This document shows positions 27,076-34,095 of a DNA stretch of 39,730 nt, in pieces. The stretch spans positions 1 to 39,730 of the forward strand of contig NZ_MBEW02000019.1 of assembly GCF_001693775.2 (NCBI RefSeq), written 5' to 3'. The DNA comes from Criibacterium bergeronii (lineage in GTDB: Bacteria; Bacillota; Clostridia; Peptostreptococcales; Filifactoraceae). The notes below the pieces were generated by a model, which saw only the letters and a list, made by a program, of their open reading frames with translations, searched no databases and had not been told where the DNA came from. Positions within the stretch are counted from its first letter, which is position 1. Every line of letters starts with the position of its first letter. Made by a program: the position numbers and the translations under genes.

Positions 27076-27084
27076 TGCTATAAT
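27076..27084 (+). promoter_or_regulatory. Extended -10 promoter of the small peptide gene
   Basis: TGCTATAAT is a perfect extended -10 element (TGnTATAAT), 48 bases before the small peptide's ATG; the -35 is weak, as is common with extended -10 promoters. Confidence 0.6.
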
Positions 27085-27132
27085 TGAAAAAAGAAAGATA
27101 ATTTTAAGATGTTTAAAGGTAGAGGTATTAAA

Positions 27133-27228
27133 ATGAATTTCATGCCATCTGTTTTTTTTATAACAGCAGTAGTATTAGAGCTTACGAGTATGTTATTGCT
27201 ATTGCTAAAGCTGATATTACAATTTTAA
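27133..27228 (+). CDS. Small hydrophobic peptide, type I toxin-like
   Basis: A 31-codon frame begins MNFMPSVFFITAVVLELTSM and continues as a Leu-rich stretch ending KLILQF, so nearly the whole peptide is one membrane helix with a single Glu and a single Lys. It has an AAAGGTAGAGG ribosome site 7 bases upstream, a consensus extended -10 promoter 48 bases upstream, and a perfect 17-base terminator hairpin 15 bases after the stop, so it is a self-contained transcription unit. This design resembles type I toxin genes (TxpA/BsrG or Fst-like), although the usual basic C-terminal tail is absent and I found no clear antisense promoter. A small membrane regulator is an alternative. I do not recognise a named family. 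Confidence 0.55.
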   Translation: MNFMPSVFFITAVVLELTSMLLLLLKLILQF

Positions 27229-27243
27229 TTAAAAAGCTTTAAT

Positions 27244-27284
27244 AAAAAACATTCAAAATCATAGATTGATTTTGAATGTTTTTT
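27244..27284. terminator. Terminator of the small peptide gene
   Basis: A perfect 17-base stem (aaaaaacattcaaaatc / gattttgaatgtttttt) with a 7-base loop. It can act in both directions, so it could also end an antisense RNA. Confidence 0.85.
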
Positions 27285-27304
27285 ATTTTGCCGTTGATTA
27301 CTTA

Positions 27305-27333
27305 TTGACATAAGAATAGCTACTAGCTAATAT
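27305..27333 (+). promoter_or_regulatory. Sigma-A-type promoter of the decayed VWA gene
   Basis: TTGACA (27305-27310), a 17-base spacer and TAATAT (27328-27333) lie about 65 bases before the old ATG at 27398, which still has an AAAGGAG site. The promoter has survived while the gene decayed. Confidence 0.55.
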
Positions 27334-27397
27334 AAAATTAGAAGAAATTTGTGAATGTAAACAGATATAATAAATTTCGCATCAAAAGGAGCTTACA

Positions 27398-28104
27398 ATG
27401 AAAAAAATTTTTTCTCACCTAAATATTAGCGTTAATTTTGCTAAATACAATAGTGCAAAGTGCAAATAATTCCTATGCAATTGGATGTAACCTTGACCAC
27501 CCACACCAAGAGGGGCAAGTAATTACATATCGTAAATTAGAAAAAATACTTAACAAAGCAAATACATATAAAATGACATTAACAGCGCAGGCAAAAGACT
27601 ATCAAAAAAGCAATGATGTTGTATTAGTTATTGACTGTTCAAACTCAATGTACCGTAAAATCACGAAAAATGATGAATTAATAGTATATGCTAGAGAGAC
27701 TGCAAAAAAATTTGTCAAAAAAGAATTTAAAATAAATGATAAAGCTAGGATTGCTATAGTTCCATTTGGAAGTATTGAACCGACTTCATATAGTAATATC
27801 ATATACTATACAAAAAATGAAGAAGAAATCAAATAATACAGTGATACCAAGCTATTGTCATGCCTTTAATGATGGTGGTGGCAACAACAATAAATATTAT
27901 TACTATTTGCCATATACTATTAAATCGGAGGCTGAAACTCTAAAACAAAGAGGCATCAAGCTTTATATCATAGCGTTTGGAATAGAAGAACCTTCTAGCG
28001 AATATATGAAAAGTTTTGCCTCAAAAGACGAAAATGGAAACCCACTTTTTTATAACTTAAACCCTATAATTAAGGTTGAAAAATGGCTAGAGGTGCTAAA
28101 TTAA
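27398..28104 (+). pseudogene. Secreted von Willebrand factor A (VWA) domain protein, decayed
   Basis: ATG 27398 with AAAGGAG begins MKKIF, but the frame soon runs to a stop after SAKCK. Shifting by one base in the T-run near 27406-27412 restores MKKIFLT, a TAA, then ILALILLNTIVQSANNSYA, clearly a signal peptide. Next comes a VWA N-terminal half with the MIDAS motif VVLVIDCSNSMYRK and ARIAIVPFGS, ending at a TAA near 27836. In another frame the C-terminal part follows (AETLKQRGIKLYIIAFGIEEPSSEYMKSFAS). The middle of the domain, with the MIDAS Thr and the DG segment, is missing. At least three lesions are therefore present: a frameshift with a stop in the signal peptide, an internal deletion, and a truncated end. 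Intact relatives are secreted adhesin-like proteins. Confidence 0.7.
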
Positions 28105-28210
28105 TACTAAAATTCAAAAGCTCTAGGCGAACAAAGCTTGCTTATGCGACATGACAAAATACATTAGAAGTATTTAAATATTTCCATTGAACTATCATAT
28201 AAGAGGATAA

Positions 28211-28253
28211 AATAAAAACCTCCAAAATCAAAACGATTTTGCAGGTTTTTATT
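28211..28253. terminator. Bidirectional terminator between VWA pseudogene and immA
   Basis: A 19-base stem (aataaaaacctccaaaatc / gattttgcaggtttttatt) with one mismatch has A/T runs on both sides. It suits the convergent ends of the VWA pseudogene and the minus-strand ImmA gene. Confidence 0.8.
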
Positions 28254-28267
28254 TATTAGATTTATAA

Positions 28268-28801
28268 TTAACCATAATTTTTTGATAAAAAATCACCGCT
28301 AGGTCTATCAAAACAATAGCTTTTAGCGTCAAGCATACCCATTTTATAAAGTTCGTATGACTTTAAATTTACAAATTCAATAGGCACTTCAAATATATTT
28401 GCCATTTCAGCAAAGGACAAATTCTCCTTATAAAGCGAAAGAAACCTGTCATCAGGAATTAAAAGGTGACAGGCAAAAATATTTGCCTCCATCTCCTTAC
28501 TGTCATAAGGAGCGTACAGGGCATCGTCTAAAAAATTAACCATGTTATCCTTATTTTTTATGTGCCTATGCAAGCTGTCATGACCAAGCTCATGGGCGAG
28601 AATAGATTTTTTTAATTTACCAAGATTTTGTCTTATTATTATAGTTCTTTGCCTTAAAACTACAGTGTATACGCCCATTAAGGTTTTTGCCTCATTCATG
28701 TAAACCAGTTTTATTCCCATTAATTTTATTAAACGATAGGGGTCTGAAGTGTTATACTTTTCTATCAGAGATTGCACTGTTTCGTATATATAAGTTGACA
28801 T
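28268..28801 (-). CDS. ImmA/IrrE-type metallopeptidase
   Basis: A 177-residue cytosolic zinc protease. The HExxH motif is AHELGHDSLHRH, and the third ligand is probably the Glu in KEMEANIFACHLLIP, the conserved E-x-x-A-N-x-F-A helix of this family. In ICEBs1 and related elements, ImmA cleaves its partner repressor ImmR after DNA damage or quorum signals. Here it starts two bases after the stop of the XRE regulator with GGAGTAGG upstream, so the pair forms one operon. No integrase or phage gene is near, so this may be a leftover or a stand-alone regulatory pair. Confidence 0.88.
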   Translation of the reverse strand: MSTYIYETVQSLIEKYNTSDPYRLIKLMGIKLVYMNEAKTLMGVYTVVLRQRTIIIRQNLGKLKKSILAHELGHDSLHRHIKNKDNMVNFLDDALYAPYDSKEMEANIFACHLLIPDDRFLSLYKENLSFAEMANIFEVPIEFVNLKSYELYKMGMLDAKSYCFDRPSGDFLSKNYG

Positions 28802-28803
28802 TC

Positions 28804-29220
28804 CTACTCCTGCGTAAGAGAAGAAAATTTTTTGGGAGAATATTTTTTGTTGGCAATCTTAGCAGACCAATATGCCTCTTGCAGTGCTGCAAAAAGAGCA
28901 TCCTTATCCTCTTCAGGCAGTTTTCCGCCTGCAAAAAGTGTGGCGGTTTCCCTTACTAGCCTTTTTGCATCCTTAGCACCGGAGTAACCGTATTTTTCTG
29001 ACGCACTCATCACAAAGTCATCTTCATCCGTCAAAAGATAATTTACACTGACACCAAAAATTTCAGACAGCTTTTTGTAGGTCGCTCTATATCTTGGTCT
29101 AGCATTTTTGCTTTCATAGTTGCTTACAGCTTTTATTGTAACACCTAGGGATTTAGCCAAATCTGCCTGAGTCAGATTATGCTCATCTCTTAATTTTTTT
29201 ATTTTTTCTCCAAATTCCAT
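28804..29220 (-). CDS. XRE-family repressor (ImmR-like)
   Basis: A 138-residue protein. Residues about 5-62 form a Cro/cI-type helix-turn-helix (IKKLRDEHNLTQADLAKSLGVTIKAVSNYESKNARP...LSEIFGVSVNYLL). The C-terminal part is rich in Lys and Ala and probably mediates dimerisation or contact with the protease. Coupling to an ImmA-type peptidase points to a repressor destroyed on a signal. Its promoter carries a direct repeat overlapping the -10 and the start point, fitting autoregulation. Regulated targets other than itself are not evident; divergent gdhA is 386 bases away. Confidence 0.88.
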   Translation of the reverse strand: MEFGEKIKKLRDEHNLTQADLAKSLGVTIKAVSNYESKNARPRYRATYKKLSEIFGVSVNYLLTDEDDFVMSASEKYGYSGAKDAKRLVRETATLFAGGKLPEEDKDALFAALQEAYWSAKIANKKYSPKKFSSLTQE

Positions 29221-29302
29221 GTGAACCTCATTTCATTTAAGGCTTATTTAAAATATTCTTATGAAAAATAATTAATAATAGCAACAATTTTATAAGAATG
29301 TT

Positions 29303-29341
29303 AACTACACAAAGTATAACTTAAACTACACAAAAAGTCAA
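29303..29341 (-). promoter_or_regulatory. Promoter and direct-repeat operator of the XRE-immA operon
   Basis: On the minus strand TTGACT (29341-29336), a 17-base spacer and TATACT (29318-29313) form a near-consensus promoter about 90 bases before the XRE start. The 11-base repeat TTTGTGTAGTT occurs twice, at 29334-29324 inside the spacer and at 29313-29303 at the end of the -10 and start point, with starts 21 bases apart (two helical turns). A repressor dimer pair bound there would block the polymerase. Confidence 0.7.
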
Positions 29342-29606
29342 TTGTCCAAAGTAAAGTTTTATAAAAAAATCAAGAAATTTTGAAAATTCAATTGAAAAAA
29401 CTAAATGCAGAGAGTCAAATCTCATGATTGTGCAGGAAATAATTCAAAATTTAAAAAATTTTATCAAAAATACTTGCAAATTTATTCACAAGGTTATATA
29501 ATAAAGCCAAGTAATGAAATTGTTTTCTTTATAAAAATAGACATGATTAATTTCACTACTACATACTAATTGTTATAATAAAATAATATTTTAGGGAGAG
29601 TGTAAA
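29342..29606 (+). promoter_or_regulatory. gdhA upstream region with consensus-spaced promoter
   Basis: This AT-rich stretch contains TTGCAA (29474-29479), a 17-base spacer and TATAAT (29497-29502), a strong promoter for gdhA. It gives a 5' leader of about 100 bases. The leader ends in an AGGGAGAG ribosome site. I see no reading frame or riboswitch-like structure in the rest. Confidence 0.65.
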
Positions 29607-30881
29607 ATGGCTAAAGAAACATTAAATCCACTAGAAAACTCACAAAATCAGCTTAAAAGTGCTTGTGACTTACTAGGACTAGATGCAAAATATTTTGAAG
29701 TATTAAAAGAACCACAAAGAATGATAGAAATCACAATACCTGTAAAAATGGATGATGGCTCTGTAAAAGTATTCAAAGGCTACAGATCAGCTCATAGCTC
29801 AGCAGTTGGACCATCTAAGGGTGGTGTAAGATTTCACCAAAATGTTAATGCAGACGAAGTAAAAGCTCTTTCTTTATGGATGACTTTTAAATGCGGTATC
29901 GTTGGTATCCCTTACGGTGGTGGTAAAGGTGGTATCTGCGTAGACCCTCACGAACTTTCTAAGGGCGAACTTGAAAGATTATCTAGAGGATATATCAGAG
30001 GTCTTTATAAATATCTTGGAGAAAAAATAGATATACCTGCACCAGACGTTAACACTAACGGTCAAATAATGTCTTGGATGGTTGACGAATATGTTAAACT
30101 AAATGGCGACAGAATGGAAGTTGGCGTTATCACTGGTAAACCACCAGCATTCTTAGGCTCTTTAGGTAGAAACGAAGCTACAGGATTTGGTGTAGCAGTT
30201 ATATCTAGAGAATTTGCTAAAAAACATGGTGTAGACTTCAAATCAGCTAAAGTATCTGTACAAGGCTTTGGTAACGTTGGACAATACACTGTTAAAAATA
30301 TTGAAAGACAAGGTGCTACAGTTGTTGCAGTTGCAGAATTTGACAGAGCAACTAAAAAGACTTTCGCACTTTACAATGAAAGTGGAATTAAATACGCTGA
30401 TTTAGCTAAATACAAAGAAGAAAAAGGAACAGTTCTTGGTTTCCCAGGAGCAAAAGAAATTACTCTTGACGAATTCTGGGCACTATCAGTTGACATTTTA
30501 GTTCCAGCGGCTATGGAAAATGCTATTACTGATGAAAACCAAGACAAAGTTAAAGCTAAAATAATCTGCGAAGCAGCTAACGGTCCTATAACTAACGATG
30601 CAGCAGAAAAATTATTAGCTAGAGGAATAGACATTTGTCCAGACGTATTAACTAACTCCGGTGGCGTTCTTGTTTCTTACTATGAATGGGTACAAAATAT
30701 CTACGGATATTATTGGACTGAAGCAGAAGTTGAAGAAAAACAAGAAGCAGACATGATGAAAGCATTCAACAACGTATGGACTACAAAAGAACAATACAAT
30801 GCTAAAAACATGAGAGATGCAGCATTTGCATACTCTGTTAAAAAAGTAGCAGAAGCTATGGATTTAAGAGGTTGGGTGTAA
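29607..30881 (+). CDS. gdhA: Glutamate dehydrogenase
   Basis: GdhA interconverts glutamate and 2-oxoglutarate plus ammonia with NAD(P)H. The 424 residues show the substrate-binding stretch KGYRSAHSSAVGPSKGGVRFH, the active-site Lys residues K95 (MTFKCGIVG) and K107 (PYGGGKGG), DVNTNGQIMSWMVDEY, and the Rossmann loop VQGFGNVGQY. Size and sequence fit the NAD-type hexameric enzymes of amino-acid-fermenting Clostridia. Base composition here is more GAA/GGT-biased and regular than in its neighbours, a sign of high expression, and both promoter and terminator are strong. It is monocistronic. Confidence 0.96.
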   Translation: MAKETLNPLENSQNQLKSACDLLGLDAKYFEVLKEPQRMIEITIPVKMDDGSVKVFKGYRSAHSSAVGPSKGGVRFHQNVNADEVKALSLWMTFKCGIVGIPYGGGKGGICVDPHELSKGELERLSRGYIRGLYKYLGEKIDIPAPDVNTNGQIMSWMVDEYVKLNGDRMEVGVITGKPPAFLGSLGRNEATGFGVAVISREFAKKHGVDFKSAKVSVQGFGNVGQYTVKNIERQGATVVAVAEFDRATKKTFALYNESGIKYADLAKYKEEKGTVLGFPGAKEITLDEFWALSVDILVPAAMENAITDENQDKVKAKIICEAANGPITNDAAEKLLARGIDICPDVLTNSGGVLVSYYEWVQNIYGYYWTEAEVEEKQEADMMKAFNNVWTTKEQYNAKNMRDAAFAYSVKKVAEAMDLRGWV

Positions 30882-30932
30882 GATAATCTTTTAGTTAAGA
30901 ACTAAAAAATATTTTTACTACAGCTCTATAGT

Positions 30933-30967
30933 AAAAAGCTTACCTGTTTTTTGCAGGTAAGCTTTTT
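30933..30967. terminator. Terminator of gdhA
   Basis: A perfect 14-base stem (aaaaagcttacctg / caggtaagcttttt) with a 7-base loop ends in a T-run, about 50 bases after the gdhA stop. Confidence 0.9.
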
Positions 30968-31159
30968 AGCTTTTTAAATATAAAAAAGTTATACATGTGA
31001 CGTAGCTAAGATACAGCATTTACACTTTGTGTGTAGCAAAAAAGCATATTACAAAAATTTAATTATCTAATATCTTGAAATTACATAGCTTTTACTATAA
31101 AATGGTTTATATATTTAATTATAAAGGATACATAAAAATAGATGTATTTGGAGGCTTAA

Positions 31160-31714
31160 ATGGATACACATATGATATTGATGGGAATATTAATTGCTTT
31201 TTCAAGAATATGCGACGTTACACTAATGTCAATAAGAACAATCCTACTTACTAAAGGAATGTCAAAGATTGCTGCCTGTTTAGGATTTTTTGAAGTGTTG
31301 ATATATATTACAGTGCTTGGAAATGTAGTATCCAGCCTTGACAATAAATATTACCTGATATGCTATTGCCTTGGCTTTGCATCAGGAGTATTTATAGGCT
31401 CAAAGATAGAGTCTGCATTAGCATTTGGCGATGCTCAGATGAGGATTATTACGTCAAAAGACAATGAATTTATAGTAGACGATTTAAGAGCTATGGGATT
31501 TGGAGTGACAACATTTTCAGGCCAAGGCAGAGATGACGAAAGACTAATGCTATTTACAAATTTAAAGAGAAAAAACATAAAAAAAGTGTACGAATACTTA
31601 AAACAAAAAGATGTAAATGCAGTAGTATCAACTAACGATGTTTCATCAGTACAAAACGGATATGAAAGCCTAAACAGCAAGCGTGTGAAATTTTATGATT
31701 TCCTAAAAAAATAA
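31160..31714 (+). CDS. UPF0316 membrane protein (DUF5698 plus DUF2179)
   Basis: A 184-residue protein. The N-terminal about 75 residues form three membrane helices (ILMGILIAFSRICDVTLMSIRTILL, then LGFFEVLIYITVLGNVVSSL, then YCLGFASGVFIGSKIE), matching the DUF5698 region of YebE-like UPF0316 proteins. Residues about 95-155 form the small cytosolic DUF2179 domain (IVDDLRAMGFGVTTFSGQGRDDERLMLF...KRKNIKKVYEYLK), which is often fused to membrane proteins and may sense a nucleotide or other ligand. The function is unknown. A TTTGGAGG site precedes the ATG, and a strong terminator follows directly. Confidence 0.86.
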   Translation: MDTHMILMGILIAFSRICDVTLMSIRTILLTKGMSKIAACLGFFEVLIYITVLGNVVSSLDNKYYLICYCLGFASGVFIGSKIESALAFGDAQMRIITSKDNEFIVDDLRAMGFGVTTFSGQGRDDERLMLFTNLKRKNIKKVYEYLKQKDVNAVVSTNDVSSVQNGYESLNSKRVKFYDFLKK

Positions 31715-31724
31715 TTTGAAATTG

Positions 31725-31774
31725 CAAAAAACACTCATAAAACTAGATTAGTCTAATTTTATGAGTGTTTTTTG
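31725..31774. terminator. Bidirectional terminator between UPF0316 gene and YafQ-like toxin
   Basis: A 23-base stem with one mismatch (31725-31747 and 31752-31774) and a 4-base TTAG loop, with T-runs on both strands. It serves the convergent UPF0316 and toxin genes; the toxin stop is 9 bases away. Confidence 0.88.
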
Positions 31775-31782
31775 TAAAACAT

Positions 31783-32058
31783 TTAATCGAATAAATCAGC
31801 GCGAGTACCTGTTCTAAATAGAAACAACTCCAGCTGAGAGTTTTCAATTTTGTAGATTAGTAGCCAGTCGGGTTTAATATGACATTCTTTAAACCCGACA
31901 TAGTTACCTAGTAAATCATGTTGTGTATAGTGTGAGGGGAGTTTATTACCAAAAGTTAAAGTCGTAACCACTTCATCAAGCAGTTTCATATCAAAACCAC
32001 GTTTTTTTGCTAATTTTAAGTCCTTTTTAAAATGATTGGACATGACAATATCAATCAT
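31783..32058 (-). CDS. YafQ-family type II toxin with catalytic His replaced by Arg
   Basis: A 91-residue RelE-superfamily protein that aligns along its whole length with E. coli YafQ, an mRNA endonuclease acting on translating ribosomes. Matching residues are H47 (YafQ H50), H60 and D64 in HIKPDWLLIYK (H63, D67) and R82 in FRTGT (R83). The position of YafQ H87, a key catalytic His, is Arg here (RTGTRADLF, codon CGC), one transition away from CAC. The toxin is therefore probably weak or inactive. The start overlaps the last codons of the antitoxin frame (AAATGATTGA). The upstream antitoxin gene is broken, which a live toxin would not allow. The residue equivalence comes from a manual alignment. 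Confidence 0.85.
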   Translation of the reverse strand: MIDIVMSNHFKKDLKLAKKRGFDMKLLDEVVTTLTFGNKLPSHYTQHDLLGNYVGFKECHIKPDWLLIYKIENSQLELFLFRTGTRADLFD

Positions 32059-32328
32059 TTAAAACCTCATCAAGTGCCTCAGAAAATGACTTATACCTTT
32101 TATATTTTTCAGGATTATCCTTCATTTCCTTATATTCATTTAAAGCATCGATTGTTTCAGAATTTAATGTAGTTCTTCTTATTTCAAATGGAAAAGCTTA
32201 CTCCCTTACCATTTGTTTTAAAAAAATCGTAACAGCAGTAGTAAGGTCCATACCCATCTCTTTTAAAAGCTCTTGGGAATTTTTTTCAATACCGGGTCAA
32301 GGTTGATATTAGTACTAACTTTAGCCAT
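32051..32328 (-). pseudogene. DinJ/RelB-type antitoxin with frameshift and nonsense mutation
   Basis: ATG 32328 (with GGAGGT upstream) begins MAKVSTNINLDPVLKK and then runs out of frame to a stop at SF-TAA. Adding one A in the A-run after VLK restores SQELLKEMGMDLTTAVTIFLKQMVRE, then a TAA where relatives have Gln (CAA), then AFPFEIRRTTLNSETIDALNEYKEM and KSFSEALDEVLND. The region is 278 bases, one short of a whole number of codons. The antitoxin would have been about 91 residues: an N-terminal ribbon-helix-helix DNA-binding part and a C-terminal toxin-binding part. Two independent lesions mean no functional antitoxin is made from this copy. Confidence 0.8.
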
Positions 32329-32448
32329 CTCATTACCTCCTATTCGAAAATAGTATAAATCTAAAGATAATAAGAGTCAATCAATATATGCCCATTACGC
32401 ATATAATAAATTTAAAAAATAAAATTAAATTTTAAGCTTTAATTAATA

Positions 32449-32533
32449 AAAAAGATGTATTTTATATCTATTATAAAAAGGGTATTAAAATAAAAATTAG
32501 CCTTTATATAATAGATGCTAAATACATCTTTTT
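32449..32533. repeat. Long imperfect palindrome upstream of htrA
   Basis: Two 33-base arms (32449-32481 and 32501-32533) match as inverted repeats at 29 of 33 positions, around a 19-base loop. The arms begin aaaaagatgtat and end atacatcttttt, so a bidirectional terminator is possible because the outer ends are A- and T-runs. No gene in the plus direction ends just before it; the minus-strand antitoxin begins about 120 bases to the left. A small non-autonomous repeat element is the other option. Confidence 0.55.
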
Positions 32534-32603
32534 GCTAGAAAAATTTTTAAGCAAAATTTTGGTAATTATAAATAGATTTTAAAAGCAAGAAAGGAGAAAT
32601 TTT

Positions 32604-33863
32604 ATGTCAAAAAAGTTAGGAACATTTTTTGCAGCAGTAATGGGAGTATTAATAGGATGTGTAATAGCATATTTTGCTCTAATATCATCTGGTAGCGGGG
32701 AAATGCAAAAAGCGGCAGTAGGCTCAGGAGCTACAACAGTAAGTGACAAACAAATAGAGGATAAAATAGATAAAATTATAAGCGATAAATCTAAGAACAT
32801 ACAGCAAAGCGAAGTTGAAAATATATATAAAAATGTAGCCAAAAAAGCAATGCCATCTGTTGTTGGAGTAACTACAGTATTTTATAGCCAAAGTAGCGGT
32901 AGTATCTATGACATGATGTTTGGAGGTATGCCATCTTCACCAAGACTAATGGAAGGTGTAGGCACAGGAGTAATAGTAGATAAAGCTGGCTATATACTTA
33001 CCAATTCCCATGTAGTACAAGATGGTGACGTGCAAAAGGTAAACGTGCTGTTTAATGATGGAACAAGCCAAGAGGCAGAAGTAAAATGGTCTGATAAATC
33101 TTTAGACCTTGCACTTATAAAAGTGGACACAAAGGGCAAAAATTTACAAGTAGCAACACTTGGTGACAGCTCAAAGGTAGAAGTTGGAGATATAGCAGTA
33201 GCAATAGGAAACCCAATGGGACTAGAGTTTCAGCGTACAGTAACACAAGGTATCATAAGCGGACTGGAACGTAGTGTAAATGTAGAAAATGTAAGCATGA
33301 GCAATCTAATTCAAACAGATGCCTCAATAAACCAAGGAAATAGTGGCGGACCACTGCTAAACTCCAAAGCAGAGGTTATAGGTATAAATACAGTAAAAGG
33401 CAGCGGAGAAGGCTTAGGATTTTCTATCCCGATTAATACCGCGAAAATGTTCGTAGACCTTATGAAACAAAATGGAGAAATAAAAGATAAACCATTACTT
33501 GGAATACAAGGCATATCTGTAGACCAATTAAAAGCAGCTAAAGAATTAGACTTAAAAGAAACATCAGGAGTTTTTGTAGCTCAAGTAGCTAAAAATAGCC
33601 CAGCATCATCAGCAGGCATGAAACAAGGCGACATAATAATAGGACTTGACGGACAAGAAATCAAAAATATGTCTGACCTACAAGCACAGCTATACAAGGT
33701 AGGTCAAGGGGATATGAGTAAGGTTGAAATTAAATACAACCACAGAGGCGAAACAAAAACAGTAACAATCAATCTAACAAACAGCGTACCTGAAAAAGAG
33801 CAACCACAGCAGCCACAGCAACAGATGCAAAATCCATGGGACTCACTTTTTGGTAGACAGTAA
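32604..33863 (+). CDS. htrA: HtrA-type trypsin-like serine protease with PDZ domain
   Basis: A membrane-anchored extracytoplasmic quality-control protease of 419 residues. A signal anchor lies at about residues 6-27, then a linker, and a protease domain with H136 (ILTNSHVV), D168 (SLDLALIKV) and S247 (INQGNSGGPLL). A C-terminal PDZ domain at about residues 295-390 (VAKNSPASSAGMKQGDIIIGLDG) binds substrate tails, and the end is Gln/Pro-rich. An AAGGAG site precedes the ATG. No two-component CssRS-like genes are near, so stress control is not visible locally. Confidence 0.95.
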   Translation: MSKKLGTFFAAVMGVLIGCVIAYFALISSGSGEMQKAAVGSGATTVSDKQIEDKIDKIISDKSKNIQQSEVENIYKNVAKKAMPSVVGVTTVFYSQSSGSIYDMMFGGMPSSPRLMEGVGTGVIVDKAGYILTNSHVVQDGDVQKVNVLFNDGTSQEAEVKWSDKSLDLALIKVDTKGKNLQVATLGDSSKVEVGDIAVAIGNPMGLEFQRTVTQGIISGLERSVNVENVSMSNLIQTDASINQGNSGGPLLNSKAEVIGINTVKGSGEGLGFSIPINTAKMFVDLMKQNGEIKDKPLLGIQGISVDQLKAAKELDLKETSGVFVAQVAKNSPASSAGMKQGDIIIGLDGQEIKNMSDLQAQLYKVGQGDMSKVEIKYNHRGETKTVTINLTNSVPEKEQPQQPQQQMQNPWDSLFGRQ

Positions 33864-33892
33864 AAATAGAAATTAAATTACAAAAAATTATT

Positions 33893-33928
33893 CAAGGGAC
33901 ATATCGTATTGATGTGCCCCTTGTTTTT
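33893..33928 (+). terminator. Terminator of htrA
   Basis: An imperfect stem (caaggg-acat / atgtgccccttg) is followed by GTTTTTAA, 30 bases after the htrA stop. Confidence 0.65.
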
Positions 33929-34095
33929 AACTTAAATTCGTATGTAAATTTGTAAGTGGTGTAATAATTTATTAAAAATAAAATCTGTAATTATACATAT
34001 ATCGTTAACACTTGTAAGAGCTGATTTTATATGTTAATATAATAGATATTAGAATAAAAAATAATCGTTTAAAATTAAAAAAAGGTGCAAAACGT

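Larger units (their letters stand above)
26758..27132. other. AT-rich spacer with one terminator and one promoter
   Basis: The 375 bases after gpmA contain no reading frame I trust. They hold a structured terminator hairpin at 26919-26956 and the extended -10 promoter of the small peptide gene at 27076-27084. The about 160 bases between gpmA and the hairpin show no recognisable RNA motif. Confidence 0.5.

Noticed and set aside
28268-29220. Complete prophage or integrative element around the XRE/ImmA pair
   Set aside because: No integrase, excisionase, structural or conjugation genes and no attachment-site repeats were seen; both sides are a pseudogene and gdhA.
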